A stretch of 64,000 nt of DNA. It comes from Rhodococcus sp. Leaf247. GTDB lineage: Bacteria > Actinomycetota > Actinomycetes > Mycobacteriales > Mycobacteriaceae. The notes beneath the pieces are model-generated. The model had not been told where the DNA came from, did no database searches, and saw nothing but the letters and a program-made list of their open reading frames with translations. Shown here one piece after another: positions 17,284 to 25,179 of this stretch (position 1 is the stretch's first letter; each line of letters starts with the position of its first letter). Where the stretch lies: positions 186,157 through 250,156 of the forward strand of contig NZ_LMRP01000002.1 in NCBI RefSeq assembly GCF_001426185.1. Direction: 5' to 3'. The translations under genes and the position numbers were made by a program.

Positions 17284-19173
17284 ATGCCACCACGTAGACG
17301 CTCCACCACGACTCGCACCGTGAAGGCCGGGCAGAGCAGCGCAGCCCGGAAGTTCGCCGGCACTGCCAAGAAGCCGACCAAGCGCAGCGCACCCGCGAAG
17401 AAGACCGCAGCTCCGGACCTGCGCGTGCCCGACGCCGGTGAGCGCGTGTGGGTGCTGGACGTTCCCTTCGAGGAACGCTCCGCCGCGAGTGCTGCAGGAG
17501 CGCGCTGGTATCCAGGCCCACGAGTGTTCGCGTACTACGGCACCGAGCTGCCCGAGTACCTGCAGCCGTACGAGTCGATGCCCTACAGCCTGCAGCGGTG
17601 GCTCGAGGACGACGCCAACGAGACCTGGCGCCCCGAGACGGTGCATGCCCGTTCGCTGCTGCCTCGCGACACCCAGCTCGAATCGGTACATCGGCAGCTC
17701 ACTGCCCTCGAGGAGGGCTTCCCCTACTTCGCGCAGATGGACTCCACCGGCTTGGGCAAGACCCTGTCGGTGTGCGAGGCGGTGCGGCAGATGTCTGCTG
17801 CCGAGATCGGCACCGTGCTAGTCGTCGCACCGAAGGGAGCGCTGCCGGGGTGGCGTCGGACGATCGCGGACAGCGAAGCCGATATCGAGCCCTCCGACCG
17901 TAAGCGCTGGCTTCTGGTCACGTACCAGTCGACGAAGAAGCTGCTGTCCGTCCCACCGGACACCGATCTAGGGAAACGCAAACGGACACAGAACAAACGA
18001 ACGATCACGCTCGGCGAACTGCGATTCGACATCGACGTCGTCATCGCCGACGAGTGCCATGCGTTGATGAACATCGAATCGCAGCAGTCGCAGATCGTGT
18101 GGCGCTACCAGGAAGCAGCGCGGTCGGTGGTGTGGATGTCCGCGACCCCCGGCTACCAGCCGCTGCACTTCGCCTACATGGCACGAGCCATCGAGCAGTC
18201 GCGCGGCGTCGAGATCGTGGGTGACGACGACCAGCTCGGCTACGCCCTCACCGTGAAGTGGGCCAACTTCCTCGAAGAGTCCGGCTTCGCGATCAAGGCC
18301 GGCAAGGCGTCGACAGGGCTGGCCACATGGCGCTGGGAGCCAGAGAATGCTGCCCGTCGCGAGCGCGATATCGCTGCCGTGCACGGATGGTTGTCGGGAG
18401 GTGCTGTGCCGTGGTCGATCTCGCGGCCGTCCCCGCCCACGCCACGTGAACCGCTCGGGCAGGAGCTGACCGCCGCGCAGAAGCGGCTCTACAACTCCGC
18501 GTGGGTCGACTACCGCAAGGAAGTGGGTCTGCCGATGTGGAAGGTGTCCGGCGGCAAACGGGTGCTCCAGAAGAATCCGAGTGTGCGGGCCGCGACACTG
18601 CGGTTTCGTCAGAAGTGTTCGTACCTACGCATTCCCGCATCCGCCGACCAGGTGCGCACGTGGGTCAAGGCCGGCAACCAGGTGTTCGTGTCGATGTTCT
18701 ACCGCGAGTCCGTCGCCGCCCTCGCCGACGACCTGCGCGAGGGCGGGCTTGCCGTTGCAGTAGTCGACGGCAGCATGAGCAGTCCGGAGCAGGAGGCCGA
18801 GATCCGGCGCTTCCAGACGGGTGACGCCACAGTCATCGTGTCCACCACCACGAGCGCCATCAACCTGCACACCAACGAGATGCTGCTGCCCGAAGGCACG
18901 ACGTCCACTCTCGCGCCGCGGGTGACGCTGATCCACGACCCTCGGTGGACACCCATCGACATCCGTCAGATCGAGGGCCGCGCCAACCGCATCGACAAGG
19001 ACCACAACCACACGACCTCCACCTGCTATTACGGCTACGCCGAGGGGACCGTCGAGGAGGAGATGGTGCTGACCGGAGTGGAGCGAATCGCCGACCTGGG
19101 ATCGATCGTCGGGCAGGCTGATCTGATCGATCCAGAAGCGTTCCTGGCGGCTCGGGTTACTGCTGACAGCTAG
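17284..19173 (+). CDS. SNF2-like helicase with N-terminal DUF5710 domain
   Basis: This 629-residue protein begins with a basic Ala/Lys-rich tail of about 45 residues. A DUF5710-like module follows at about 52-90 (VWVLDVPFEERSAASAAGAR, RVFAYY), then a superfamily 2 helicase core. Core motifs are MDSTGLGKT (Walker A-like), VIADECHAL (motif II, DECH), MSATPG (motif III), FVSMFYRESVAAL and QIEGRANRIDKD (motif VI). DUF5710 is often attached to phage and plasmid helicases or primases. It likely remodels DNA or DNA-protein complexes. ATG 17284 sits eight bases after GGAGAGGA. It stands alone, followed by a toxin-antitoxin pair. Confidence 0.83.
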   Translation: MPPRRRSTTTRTVKAGQSSAARKFAGTAKKPTKRSAPAKKTAAPDLRVPDAGERVWVLDVPFEERSAASAAGARWYPGPRVFAYYGTELPEYLQPYESMPYSLQRWLEDDANETWRPETVHARSLLPRDTQLESVHRQLTALEEGFPYFAQMDSTGLGKTLSVCEAVRQMSAAEIGTVLVVAPKGALPGWRRTIADSEADIEPSDRKRWLLVTYQSTKKLLSVPPDTDLGKRKRTQNKRTITLGELRFDIDVVIADECHALMNIESQQSQIVWRYQEAARSVVWMSATPGYQPLHFAYMARAIEQSRGVEIVGDDDQLGYALTVKWANFLEESGFAIKAGKASTGLATWRWEPENAARRERDIAAVHGWLSGGAVPWSISRPSPPTPREPLGQELTAAQKRLYNSAWVDYRKEVGLPMWKVSGGKRVLQKNPSVRAATLRFRQKCSYLRIPASADQVRTWVKAGNQVFVSMFYRESVAALADDLREGGLAVAVVDGSMSSPEQEAEIRRFQTGDATVIVSTTTSAINLHTNEMLLPEGTTSTLAPRVTLIHDPRWTPIDIRQIEGRANRIDKDHNHTTSTCYYGYAEGTVEEEMVLTGVERIADLGSIVGQADLIDPEAFLAARVTADS

Positions 19174-19208
19174 TCATCATCCGGCAGTACATAGCTGTGG
19201 CAGATTGC

Positions 19209-19214
19209 TACACT
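19209..19214 (+). promoter_or_regulatory. Putative -10 box of the toxin-antitoxin pair
   Basis: TACACT fits the actinobacterial TANNNT -10 consensus. It is 28 bases before the antitoxin ATG, leaving room for a short leader with ACGGAGCAG as ribosome-binding site. No good -35 is visible. Confidence 0.4.
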
Positions 19215-19242
19215 AGGTGCACGACAACGAACGGAGCAGCTC

Positions 19243-19593
19243 ATGGGTACGACGTCATCGCTACGGGTCGACGATGAACTGTATGCATCGGCGAAGCTGG
19301 TCGGCAGTGCGTCGAGCCGGAGCGCAGCCCAACAAATTGCACACTGGGCACTGGTCGGGCGTGAGATCGAGGCCTCACATCACATAGCCTCACGCGACAT
19401 CGCCGGGGTATTGGCAGGTCGGCAGAACTACGACGCGCTCACCCCGCGAGAGCAGGCAGTCGTACGCGCGGAATGGTCCGAGCGAATCGACGCGATGTCA
19501 GAAGGCCTGGATCTGCGCAGCGAATTCGAGGCAGAAGGACGGGCCTTCGTCGAATGCGACGAAGACGGCGCTGTGATCGAGCATCGTCCCTGA
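19243..19593 (+). CDS. ParD-like antitoxin
   Basis: This 116-residue protein opens LRVDDELYASAKLVGSASSR followed by AAQQIAHWALVGREIE, the ribbon-helix-helix pattern of ParD-like antitoxins (strand, then two helices for operator binding). The acidic C-terminal part (residues 80-116) probably wraps the toxin. The toxin gene starts five bases after its stop, the normal antitoxin-first order. Autoregulation through the RHH domain is expected. The pairing of a ParD-like antitoxin with a zeta-type toxin differs from the classic epsilon-zeta pair. Confidence 0.8.
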   Translation: MGTTSSLRVDDELYASAKLVGSASSRSAAQQIAHWALVGREIEASHHIASRDIAGVLAGRQNYDALTPREQAVVRAEWSERIDAMSEGLDLRSEFEAEGRAFVECDEDGAVIEHRP

Positions 19594-19597
19594 CGGA

Positions 19598-20173
19598 ATG
19601 ACCCGCGACCCGGTCCTGCACCTGCTTGCCGGCCCGAACGGCGCCGGCAAGAGCACCTTCTTTGCTCGGGTGCTGGCGCCCGTCACTCATCTTCCCTTCG
19701 TCAACGCCGACGAGATCGCTACCGAGAACTGGCCCGGTGACGAACAAGCGCACGCGTACGACGCATCGAGGTTGGCCGCCGAACAGCGGGTGGCCTTACT
19801 CGCACAGGCCGCGTCGTTCGTCACCGAGACAGTCTTCTCGCATCCGTCGAAGCTCGATCTGATCGAGACGGCGAACGAGGCCGGGTACCTCGTCACACTT
19901 CATATCGTCGCCATTCCGGTCGACCTGGCCGTAGCCCGCGTCGTCAACCGCGTCGAGATCGGCGGTCATTCCGTGCCCGAGGCAAAGGTCCGTGAGCGAT
20001 ACGTGCGCCTGTGGCCCTTGGTTCGATCCGCGATCGATGTCGTCGAAAATGCCCGCGTCTACGACAATACCAACGCAAGCAACCCCTTTCGCGTTATCGC
20101 TCGTTACGACCATGGTCGACTGGTTGGGGACCCGTCATGGCCGTCGTGGGCTCCCGCCGCACTGATGACCTGA
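19598..20173 (+). CDS. Zeta-toxin family kinase
   Basis: This 191-residue P-loop protein has Walker A GPNGAGKST at residues 12-20, the zeta-like NADEIA motif with its conserved acidic residue, and the arginine-bearing SVPEAKVRERYVR segment. Zeta toxins phosphorylate UDP-N-acetylglucosamine or related cell-wall precursors and poison peptidoglycan synthesis. Family membership is clear; the actual substrate here is unknown. It lies five bases after the ParD-like antitoxin gene and converges on the P450 gene with a four-base gap. Confidence 0.85.
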   Translation: MTRDPVLHLLAGPNGAGKSTFFARVLAPVTHLPFVNADEIATENWPGDEQAHAYDASRLAAEQRVALLAQAASFVTETVFSHPSKLDLIETANEAGYLVTLHIVAIPVDLAVARVVNRVEIGGHSVPEAKVRERYVRLWPLVRSAIDVVENARVYDNTNASNPFRVIARYDHGRLVGDPSWPSWAPAALMT

Positions 20174-20177
20174 CACC

Positions 20178-21641
20178 TCAGCCACGCAGCGACACATGCA
20201 GACCATGCTCGGATGACGTGTGAATCGGATAGGCGTTGTCCGGGTGCGTCGTGTCCACCGCGGCGTTCGGGTACGCCTGAAGGAAGTCATGCACGAACAC
20301 CGCGATCATCGACGACGCGAACGACTTGCCAGGGCACGATCTCGGACCCTTGCCGAAGGGGATCACCAGCGGGGCGACGTGATCCGTCGCGTGGGCGTCC
20401 AGTATCCGATTCGGATCGAATGTCGGACCGTGAACCGCGTGCGCGGCATGAATGTTCGGCATCACCAGCGTATTACGGTGCAGATCGACACTGCCGTCAC
20501 CGAGCGCGATGCGGCAGTCGTCGATCACCCGCCCGTTGAACACGGACCCGGGGGTGTCGATGCGCAACGCTTCCATCACGCACGCACGAACCACTGCAGA
20601 ATCACCCAGCGACTCGACGGGCACAGCTGAGAAGGCGTCCTTCCACTGCGTGTTGGCGGGATCGAGCAGATGCTTCAGCGTGGCGAGAATGGCCGTGCGC
20701 GTCGTGTCGACGCCGGCGATGAAGGACGTCGTGGTGTCGTCACGGACCATGTTCGACGAGAACCCCGAGATGCCGTGCAACCGCCTGATGTGGCCGGCAA
20801 TGGTGTCGTCGAGCGGCATATCCGCCAGAACCGAGGCGTGCCGCACCAGCGTCCGAGTGTTGATTCGCATCCACCGCTGCTCCCGCGAAAACGTCCACCG
20901 TTGCAGCCGTGGCTCGACTCTCATGGCGTAGGTGTTCGCACAGCGTCGAAGGCGTAAGAAGTTGTCGTACATCGCATCTGCGAACGGCAGCGTCTTGTGG
21001 GCGCCGCTCTCGTCGACGTAGTCGATCACTGTCGTCGCCGCGTCACCCCACACTGCCTCTGCCACAGCAGCGCGGACGCACTCGGTGACGATCGGCCGCA
21101 GGTCGATGCTGTCGTCGTCCGCACGAACATGCGCCGGCAGTGCGCGCGTCATCGCTGCACGGGCGGACCCCGCGCTCGTCGCCACGATCATGTTGCGTTT
21201 GCGGTCACGGAAACGAGGCTGTTGCGCCGACGAGAACGTCAGCGCATCGGGGCTCAACTGACCGAACGAATACTGCGCGGCGGTGTCACGATCGATGTGC
21301 ACACCGGCGATCTTCGGGTTGACGATCGCTTCGATGGCCCGGCGCGACACCGCGTACAGCTGCACTCGACTGCCACGCCAGGTACCGATGAAGTCGGACT
21401 CTCGATCGTCGACGAACAGGTAGTCGCGCGAGAGTTTCTTGCCGAACGCGTCGGACACTTTCTGTTCCGACGACAACGGCAACGGTCCGCCAATGAAACG
21501 GATTCCCTGCCGTTGGTAGCTGGCGCGCTGAGCGAACACCGACGCCACGCCACCACGCTCCTCGACAGGGCCGGCTCTGCCACGAACCGGACTCAGCGTG
21601 ACAGTAGTACCCAGCAGGTCACTGCGCTTGGGATGGTTCAC
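20178..21641 (-). CDS. Cytochrome P450
   Basis: This 487-residue soluble P450 has the I-helix oxygen-activation motif AGVDTT, the K-helix ExxR in MEALRIDTP, and the heme-binding loop FGKGPRSCPGKSFA with the axial cysteine at about residue 436. The N-terminus lacks a membrane anchor, as usual in bacteria. At 487 residues it is longer than the common 400-residue bacterial class. No ferredoxin or reductase gene is nearby, so electron partners must be elsewhere. Substrate unknown. The secreted-protein gene upstream is 18 bases away on the same strand. Confidence 0.92.
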   Translation of the reverse strand: MNHPKRSDLLGTTVTLSPVRGRAGPVEERGGVASVFAQRASYQRQGIRFIGGPLPLSSEQKVSDAFGKKLSRDYLFVDDRESDFIGTWRGSRVQLYAVSRRAIEAIVNPKIAGVHIDRDTAAQYSFGQLSPDALTFSSAQQPRFRDRKRNMIVATSAGSARAAMTRALPAHVRADDDSIDLRPIVTECVRAAVAEAVWGDAATTVIDYVDESGAHKTLPFADAMYDNFLRLRRCANTYAMRVEPRLQRWTFSREQRWMRINTRTLVRHASVLADMPLDDTIAGHIRRLHGISGFSSNMVRDDTTTSFIAGVDTTRTAILATLKHLLDPANTQWKDAFSAVPVESLGDSAVVRACVMEALRIDTPGSVFNGRVIDDCRIALGDGSVDLHRNTLVMPNIHAAHAVHGPTFDPNRILDAHATDHVAPLVIPFGKGPRSCPGKSFASSMIAVFVHDFLQAYPNAAVDTTHPDNAYPIHTSSEHGLHVSLRG

Positions 21642-21659
21642 AACGAGTGACGGTCAACC

Positions 21660-22175
21660 TCACGGGACTGTCAGAAGGTCCAGTCCCGGAAACAATGTCT
21701 CGGAGAACGGCGCCGGGAACTGGCGGCTCTGCGTCACCACAACGGCGACCTGACCGGGTCCGGTATCTGCAACGACGTCGAGCGGGAGCCCTCGGGCGCC
21801 GGCATTCGGATCGACAGCCGAGAGATCCTCGGAGGCCCAGTGGCGGAAGTCGACGGCGCCGGCCGCTCCCGTCGAGAGATTGCGCCACTGCACCGTCATC
21901 CACCGGTAGTTGTACTGGTAGTAGTACGGCTTGATGTCGGCGGCGGAGAACCGGACCGAGCCCGGTCTCTCCCCCACCGTCGCCTTGATCGGCGTGGTCT
22001 GGATGAGCCCGCCGGGCACGCTGACCGGGCCGATCTCCAGACCCGTCACGACGGGCACCTGCAAGATCGACGTCTGGGGTGCAGCGGATGCCGTTCCCGC
22101 GCCCACCCCCAGTAACACCGGGATCGCGAGTGCCAAGGCCACTGCCGCTCGACGCGTTGTCTGTCGCATGGTCAT
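21660..22175 (-). CDS. Small secreted protein of unknown function
   Basis: This 171-residue protein has a clear Sec signal peptide: arginines, a hydrophobic run (AAVALALAIPVLLGVGAG), then a cleavage site at ASA-APQ. The mature part of about 140 residues has no recognised domain, but features aromatic stretches (YYYQYNYRWMTVQW). It is probably exported or cell-wall associated. ATG 22175 is used; ATG 22168 and GTG 22178 are in-frame alternatives. It is 18 bases upstream of the P450 gene, possibly in one transcript. Confidence 0.75.
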   Translation of the reverse strand: MTMRQTTRRAAVALALAIPVLLGVGAGTASAAPQTSILQVPVVTGLEIGPVSVPGGLIQTTPIKATVGERPGSVRFSAADIKPYYYQYNYRWMTVQWRNLSTGAAGAVDFRHWASEDLSAVDPNAGARGLPLDVVADTGPGQVAVVVTQSRQFPAPFSETLFPGLDLLTVP

Positions 22176-22236
22176 CACTCTGGCACCGTCAGGCAGAAAA
22201 CGACCGATCGTTTTGTGACTGTTACCGAGTCTTGAT

Positions 22237-22251
22237 GGCTCATCCCAATCG
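22237..22251 (+). repeat. Left 15-bp inverted repeat of the ISL3 relic
   Basis: GGCTCATCCCAATCG overlaps the TGA stop of the transposase fragment at 22240-22242. The exact inverse copy is at 24508-24522. Confidence 0.7.
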
Positions 22252-22863
22252 GGGGTGTACGAGTTGGGGTCTGAAGCCGCCGGTCTCGAGCAGGCTTCGG
22301 GCGATGTAGTTGGTCAGGTTGCGGAACCCGAGTGCGGAGCCGCGCAGGTGTTCGAGCCGTCCGTTGAGCGCCTCGGTCGGCCCGTTGCTGGTGCCGGGTC
22401 GTTCGAAGTAGGCGAGCACGTCGGCGGCTCGCTTCTTCAGGGTCCGGCCCAGGGTGGTGAGCTCGGTGAGCACCTTGGGGACGCCGGCGCTGAGGTCGGT
22501 GATCAGCTTCTCCATGAGCTCGCGGCCACGTTGCCGGTCCTCGTGGCGATAGGCGGCGATCATGCGCTGGTAGACACCCCAGGTCGCCTCGACCTCGACG
22601 TGAGCGTCATCAACGAACAGCGCGCGTAGCCTGTCGCTCTGCTTGTCGGTAAGCAGGTCCGCGCCGGTGTGCAGCGTGCGCCGCGACTTGTAGAGCGGGT
22701 CGTCCCTGAACCCACGGTGCCCGTGGATCGCGAGTTGGACCCGGCGCCGACACCTGTCGAGGGCGTCACCGGCCAGGCGCACGACGTGGAAGGGATCCAT
22801 CATCGTGACCGCGTCCGGGATCTCCTCTGGCCTCCTCGTGATCGGCCCGTCGGGGATCGTCAA
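22240..22863 (-). pseudogene. ISL3-family transposase, C-terminal fragment
   Basis: The 207-codon reading matches the C-terminal half of ISL3 transposases: DAVTMMDPFHVVRLAGDAL, RRTLHTGADLL, HVEVEATWGVYQRM, RPGTSNGPTEALNGRLEHLR, GFRNLTNYIARSLLE. Full-length enzymes have over 400 residues, so the zinc-ribbon, HTH and first catalytic part are missing. Similarity stops about 15 codons into the reading (EEIPDAV); the preceding residues do not look like transposase. The protein cannot be active. It ends inside the left terminal repeat. Confidence 0.88.
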
Positions 22864-22933
22864 CGTGGTGCGGGTGTCGAGGCGATCGGGTCCGACGGCT
22901 CGGCGGGGCGCGATCGTCTCGTGCGTTGGCGGA

Positions 22934-23245
22934 CTACGGGAGCTTGGACGCGAGGACGTCGGCCGCCAGGATCTCGGGTGCTGCGCCGAGGAGGTGCTGG
23001 TTGGCCATCAGGGCTGCGACGATGGCGCCGTTGGCGTGGGCGTCGCGAGCGGCCTCGTCGGGGAATGCATCGAAGATCCAGAAGGTGTCGGCGTGGGTCC
23101 TAGCCGCGAACCAGACAATCGTTCCTACCTCTTCGTTGGCGAGTGCGACAGCGCCGGCGAGCAGATCGGCGAGCGCGTCGTGCTGTCCATCGGCCGCGAC
23201 GATCTTGGCGACGAAGGCATACGGAAGTGATGCGGGTGTGGACAT
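22934..23245 (-). CDS. Antibiotic biosynthesis monooxygenase (ABM)-like protein
   Basis: This 103-residue protein fits the ferredoxin-like ABM fold, found in quinol monooxygenases such as YgiN: VAKIVAADGQHDALADLL, NEEVGTIVWFAARTHADTFW, IFDAFPDEAARDAHANG. Members are dimeric cofactor-free oxygenases or binding proteins. The start ATG 23245 is preceded by AAGGAG. It is divergent from the GlxA-type regulator with a 107-base gap, so the regulator may control it. It lies within the ISL3 relic. Confidence 0.8.
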   Translation of the reverse strand: MSTPASLPYAFVAKIVAADGQHDALADLLAGAVALANEEVGTIVWFAARTHADTFWIFDAFPDEAARDAHANGAIVAALMANQHLLGAAPEILAADVLASKLP

Positions 23246-23352
23246 GAGGGGTTCTCCTTGAAGTCGGGGTTCTTCGTGGGGCGAGTTCAGCGTATGACGA
23301 GCGAGGGCCGGTGGGGAGTGGCGTATACGACAGTATTGCTATTGTTCGCGCC

Positions 23353-24294
23353 ATGCGTATCGGACTGATCGCGATCGACGGCTGCTTCGGTTCGGCTGTC
23401 GCGTCGGTCATCGACATCGTGCGGGTGGCCGACGGAGCCCGCGGCGATGTCGACCCGCGGATCGACCCGATCGAACTCGCCATCCTCGGACCGAAACGGC
23501 GAGTGACCACGACGGCATCGATGACCCTGTCGGTAGACCACCCGCTGTCGGAGTCCGGAGAGTTCGACGTGGTCGTCGTCCCTGCGCTTGGAACCCTCAC
23601 GGCCGCCGCTACCAACGACGCCCTCCAGAGCCGAGATGCACGTTCGGTCATCGCCTCACTCGGGCGCCTCGACGACGCGACCACCCGGATCGCCGCGGCG
23701 TGCACCGGCGTGTTCGCCGTCGCCGAGACTGGACGGATGCATCATCGGCGGGCGACGACCAGCTGGTTCCTGGGGCCGGAGTTCCTGAAGCGCTATCCGA
23801 CCGTCGCCCTCGATCTCGACACCATGGTCGTGGTCGACGGGAACCTCGTCACCGCCGGCGCCGCGTTCGCCCACATCGACCTCGCGCTCTCACTCGTGCG
23901 ATCGATCAGCCCCGACCTGGCCCAACATGTCGCCAAGCTCCTCATCATCGACGAGCGTCCGTCGCAGGCGGCCTTCGTCGCCTACGAACATCTCCGGCAC
24001 GAGGACCCGATCGTCGTCGAGTTCGAACGCTTCGTGCGCGCCCGCCTGGACGAACCGTTCAACGTCGCCTTCGTCGCGCAGTCGCTCGGCACCAGCCGGC
24101 GCACCCTCGAACGACGAGTCCGTGCGGCGCTCAACCTCACTCCGCTCGGCTTCGTCCAACGGCTTCGCATCGAACGAGCTCGGCACCTCTCAGCAACCAC
24201 GGACCTCACCTCCGCCGAGATCGCGCTACGGGTCGGCTACGCGAACGCCGAGACTCTGCGCTCCCTCCTGCGCAGGGAGCGACGCCGTTCCTGA
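23353..24294 (+). CDS. GlxA-type AraC-family regulator
   Basis: This 313-residue protein has an N-terminal DJ-1/PfpI-like domain (residues 1-170: IGLIAIDGCFGSAVASVIDI, AACTGVFAVAETG with the nucleophile-elbow cysteine position) and a C-terminal AraC double helix-turn-helix (residues 215-313: FNVAFVAQSLGTSRRTLERR, LTSAEIALRVGYANAETLR). The DJ-1-like part binds a ligand in known members. It probably regulates the divergent monooxygenase-like gene. ATG 23353 starts MRIGLIAI. The C-terminus is abrupt after RRERRRS, close to the right scar of the ISL3 relic. Confidence 0.87.
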   Translation: MRIGLIAIDGCFGSAVASVIDIVRVADGARGDVDPRIDPIELAILGPKRRVTTTASMTLSVDHPLSESGEFDVVVVPALGTLTAAATNDALQSRDARSVIASLGRLDDATTRIAAACTGVFAVAETGRMHHRRATTSWFLGPEFLKRYPTVALDLDTMVVVDGNLVTAGAAFAHIDLALSLVRSISPDLAQHVAKLLIIDERPSQAAFVAYEHLRHEDPIVVEFERFVRARLDEPFNVAFVAQSLGTSRRTLERRVRAALNLTPLGFVQRLRIERARHLSATTDLTSAEIALRVGYANAETLRSLLRRERRRS

Positions 24295-24672
24295 CCTATC
24301 GCCATGCCTGTAGCCGGTGTCCTAGCGCTCGGTTGGAACCACCTCTCAGCACGTCGCGTCGACGCTCCTGCGTCGCCCCTGGACGACCCACTCGACACGC
24401 CCGCAGCACAGGCCATGTGACGTGCCCCGGCTTCCCGGACGGTCGGGGTTGGGTGGCTGTGATGTCGCTGCGTTCTCGTCGAGGGGGTCAGCAGACCCGA
24501 TCAGGGTCGATTGGGATGAGCCGCGAAGGCGGTCAGGTCAGGGCGGCCGAAGCCGGCCGGCGGGGTAGCGTCGGACACGTCGAGGTCTTTCGGATGGATG
24601 GCGTAGGAACCTCCATCGTCGGGAGACCTCGACGTCTATCTGCGGACCGACGCGCCCGGCCGACCTACACCG
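24295..24672. other. Intergenic region with the right ISL3 repeat
   Basis: This 378-base gap separates the ends of the GlxA-type gene and the DUF4440-like gene. The only structure seen is the inverse 15-bp terminal repeat at 24508-24522. Inside it, the minus strand may hold traces of a transposase N-terminus, but too little to claim. Confidence 0.5.
24508..24522 (-). repeat. Right 15-bp inverted repeat of the ISL3 relic
   Basis: CGATTGGGATGAGCC is the exact inverse of the sequence at 22237-22251, in the orientation expected for the other end of the same element. Confidence 0.7.
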
Positions 24673-25071
24673 TCATCTGGGAAGAGCCGTCTTGATGTCT
24701 GCCGACCGCTTGCGGGCGACTGCTTGGATTGGAGTTCCCTGATGAAACAGCAGCGTCCACCCAGCATCTACCCTGCGCCACCACGAGCTTCGGCGCGCGT
24801 GACGATCCTCATGCCAGGTCTCGTAGGTCACGTGAACTATGTCGTCGGCGATCCTCCGGCCGTTGAAGTTCGCGCTCTTGATGGGCTCGGACTCGGGCGC
24901 GTCGATCAGCGCCGCAATCATCTCGCGCCGCGTCCACAGCCGACCCGACGCGCCGATCTCCTCGAACGACGGGTCGAGCAGTCGGTCGAGTTCAGTTTGC
25001 GATGAGCGCGTCGCCGGATCGAGTAGTGCCTTCTCCAGACCGATCACGTGCTCGATCGCCATGTCTCTCAT
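24673..25071 (-). CDS. DUF4440/SnoaL-like (NTF2 fold) protein
   Basis: This 132-residue protein fits small NTF2-like DUF4440 proteins: EHVIGLEKALLDPATRSSQT, LDRLLDPSFEEIGASGRLWT, DIVHVTYETW and WRRVDAGWTLLFHQGTPI. Members are cone-shaped dimers with enzymatic or ligand-binding roles; no function can be given. ATG 25071 is used, with ATG 25062 possible. Its start lies ten bases from the palindromic element at 25081-25119, which would be in its promoter or leader. Confidence 0.8.
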   Translation of the reverse strand: MRDMAIEHVIGLEKALLDPATRSSQTELDRLLDPSFEEIGASGRLWTRREMIAALIDAPESEPIKSANFNGRRIADDIVHVTYETWHEDRHARRSSWWRRVDAGWTLLFHQGTPIQAVARKRSADIKTALPR

Positions 25072-25080
25072 CACATGATC

Positions 25081-25119
25081 GTGGACTATCGACCCCGGTT
25101 TCCGGGGGCTGGATTCCAC
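25081..25119. repeat. 39-bp palindromic element, copy A
   Basis: The 39 bases open with GTGGACT, have a CCCCGG-TTT-CCGGGG core at 25093-25107 and close with TCCAC. About 30 of 39 positions match copy B at 26247-26285, in the same orientation. It lies between the divergent DUF4440-like gene and the unknown gene, so it cannot act only as a terminator. Confidence 0.75.
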
Positions 25120-25179
25120 TATCAGGTCCTGTCGTACGCCGGCCGTACTCTCCGAGCACACGATCCTGGGGGGGACCTG

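Larger units (their letters stand above)
22237..24522. mobile_element. Relic ISL3-family element with passenger genes
   Basis: A 15-base sequence, GGCTCATCCCAATCG at 22237-22251, recurs as its exact inverse at 24508-24522. The left copy overlaps the transposase stop codon, as terminal repeats of ISL3 elements often do. Between them lie the C-terminal part of a transposase, an ABM-type monooxygenase-like gene and a GlxA-type regulator. No target duplication is visible (flanks GTCTTGAT and GCGAAGGC). The ends are observed; the reading as one element whose middle was replaced is inference. Two separate IS scars are the alternative. Confidence 0.55.

Noticed and set aside
22229..24530. A single clean ISL3 insertion with target duplication
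   Set aside because: The eight bases outside the two repeats differ (GTCTTGAT and GCGAAGGC), so a simple insertion is not shown.
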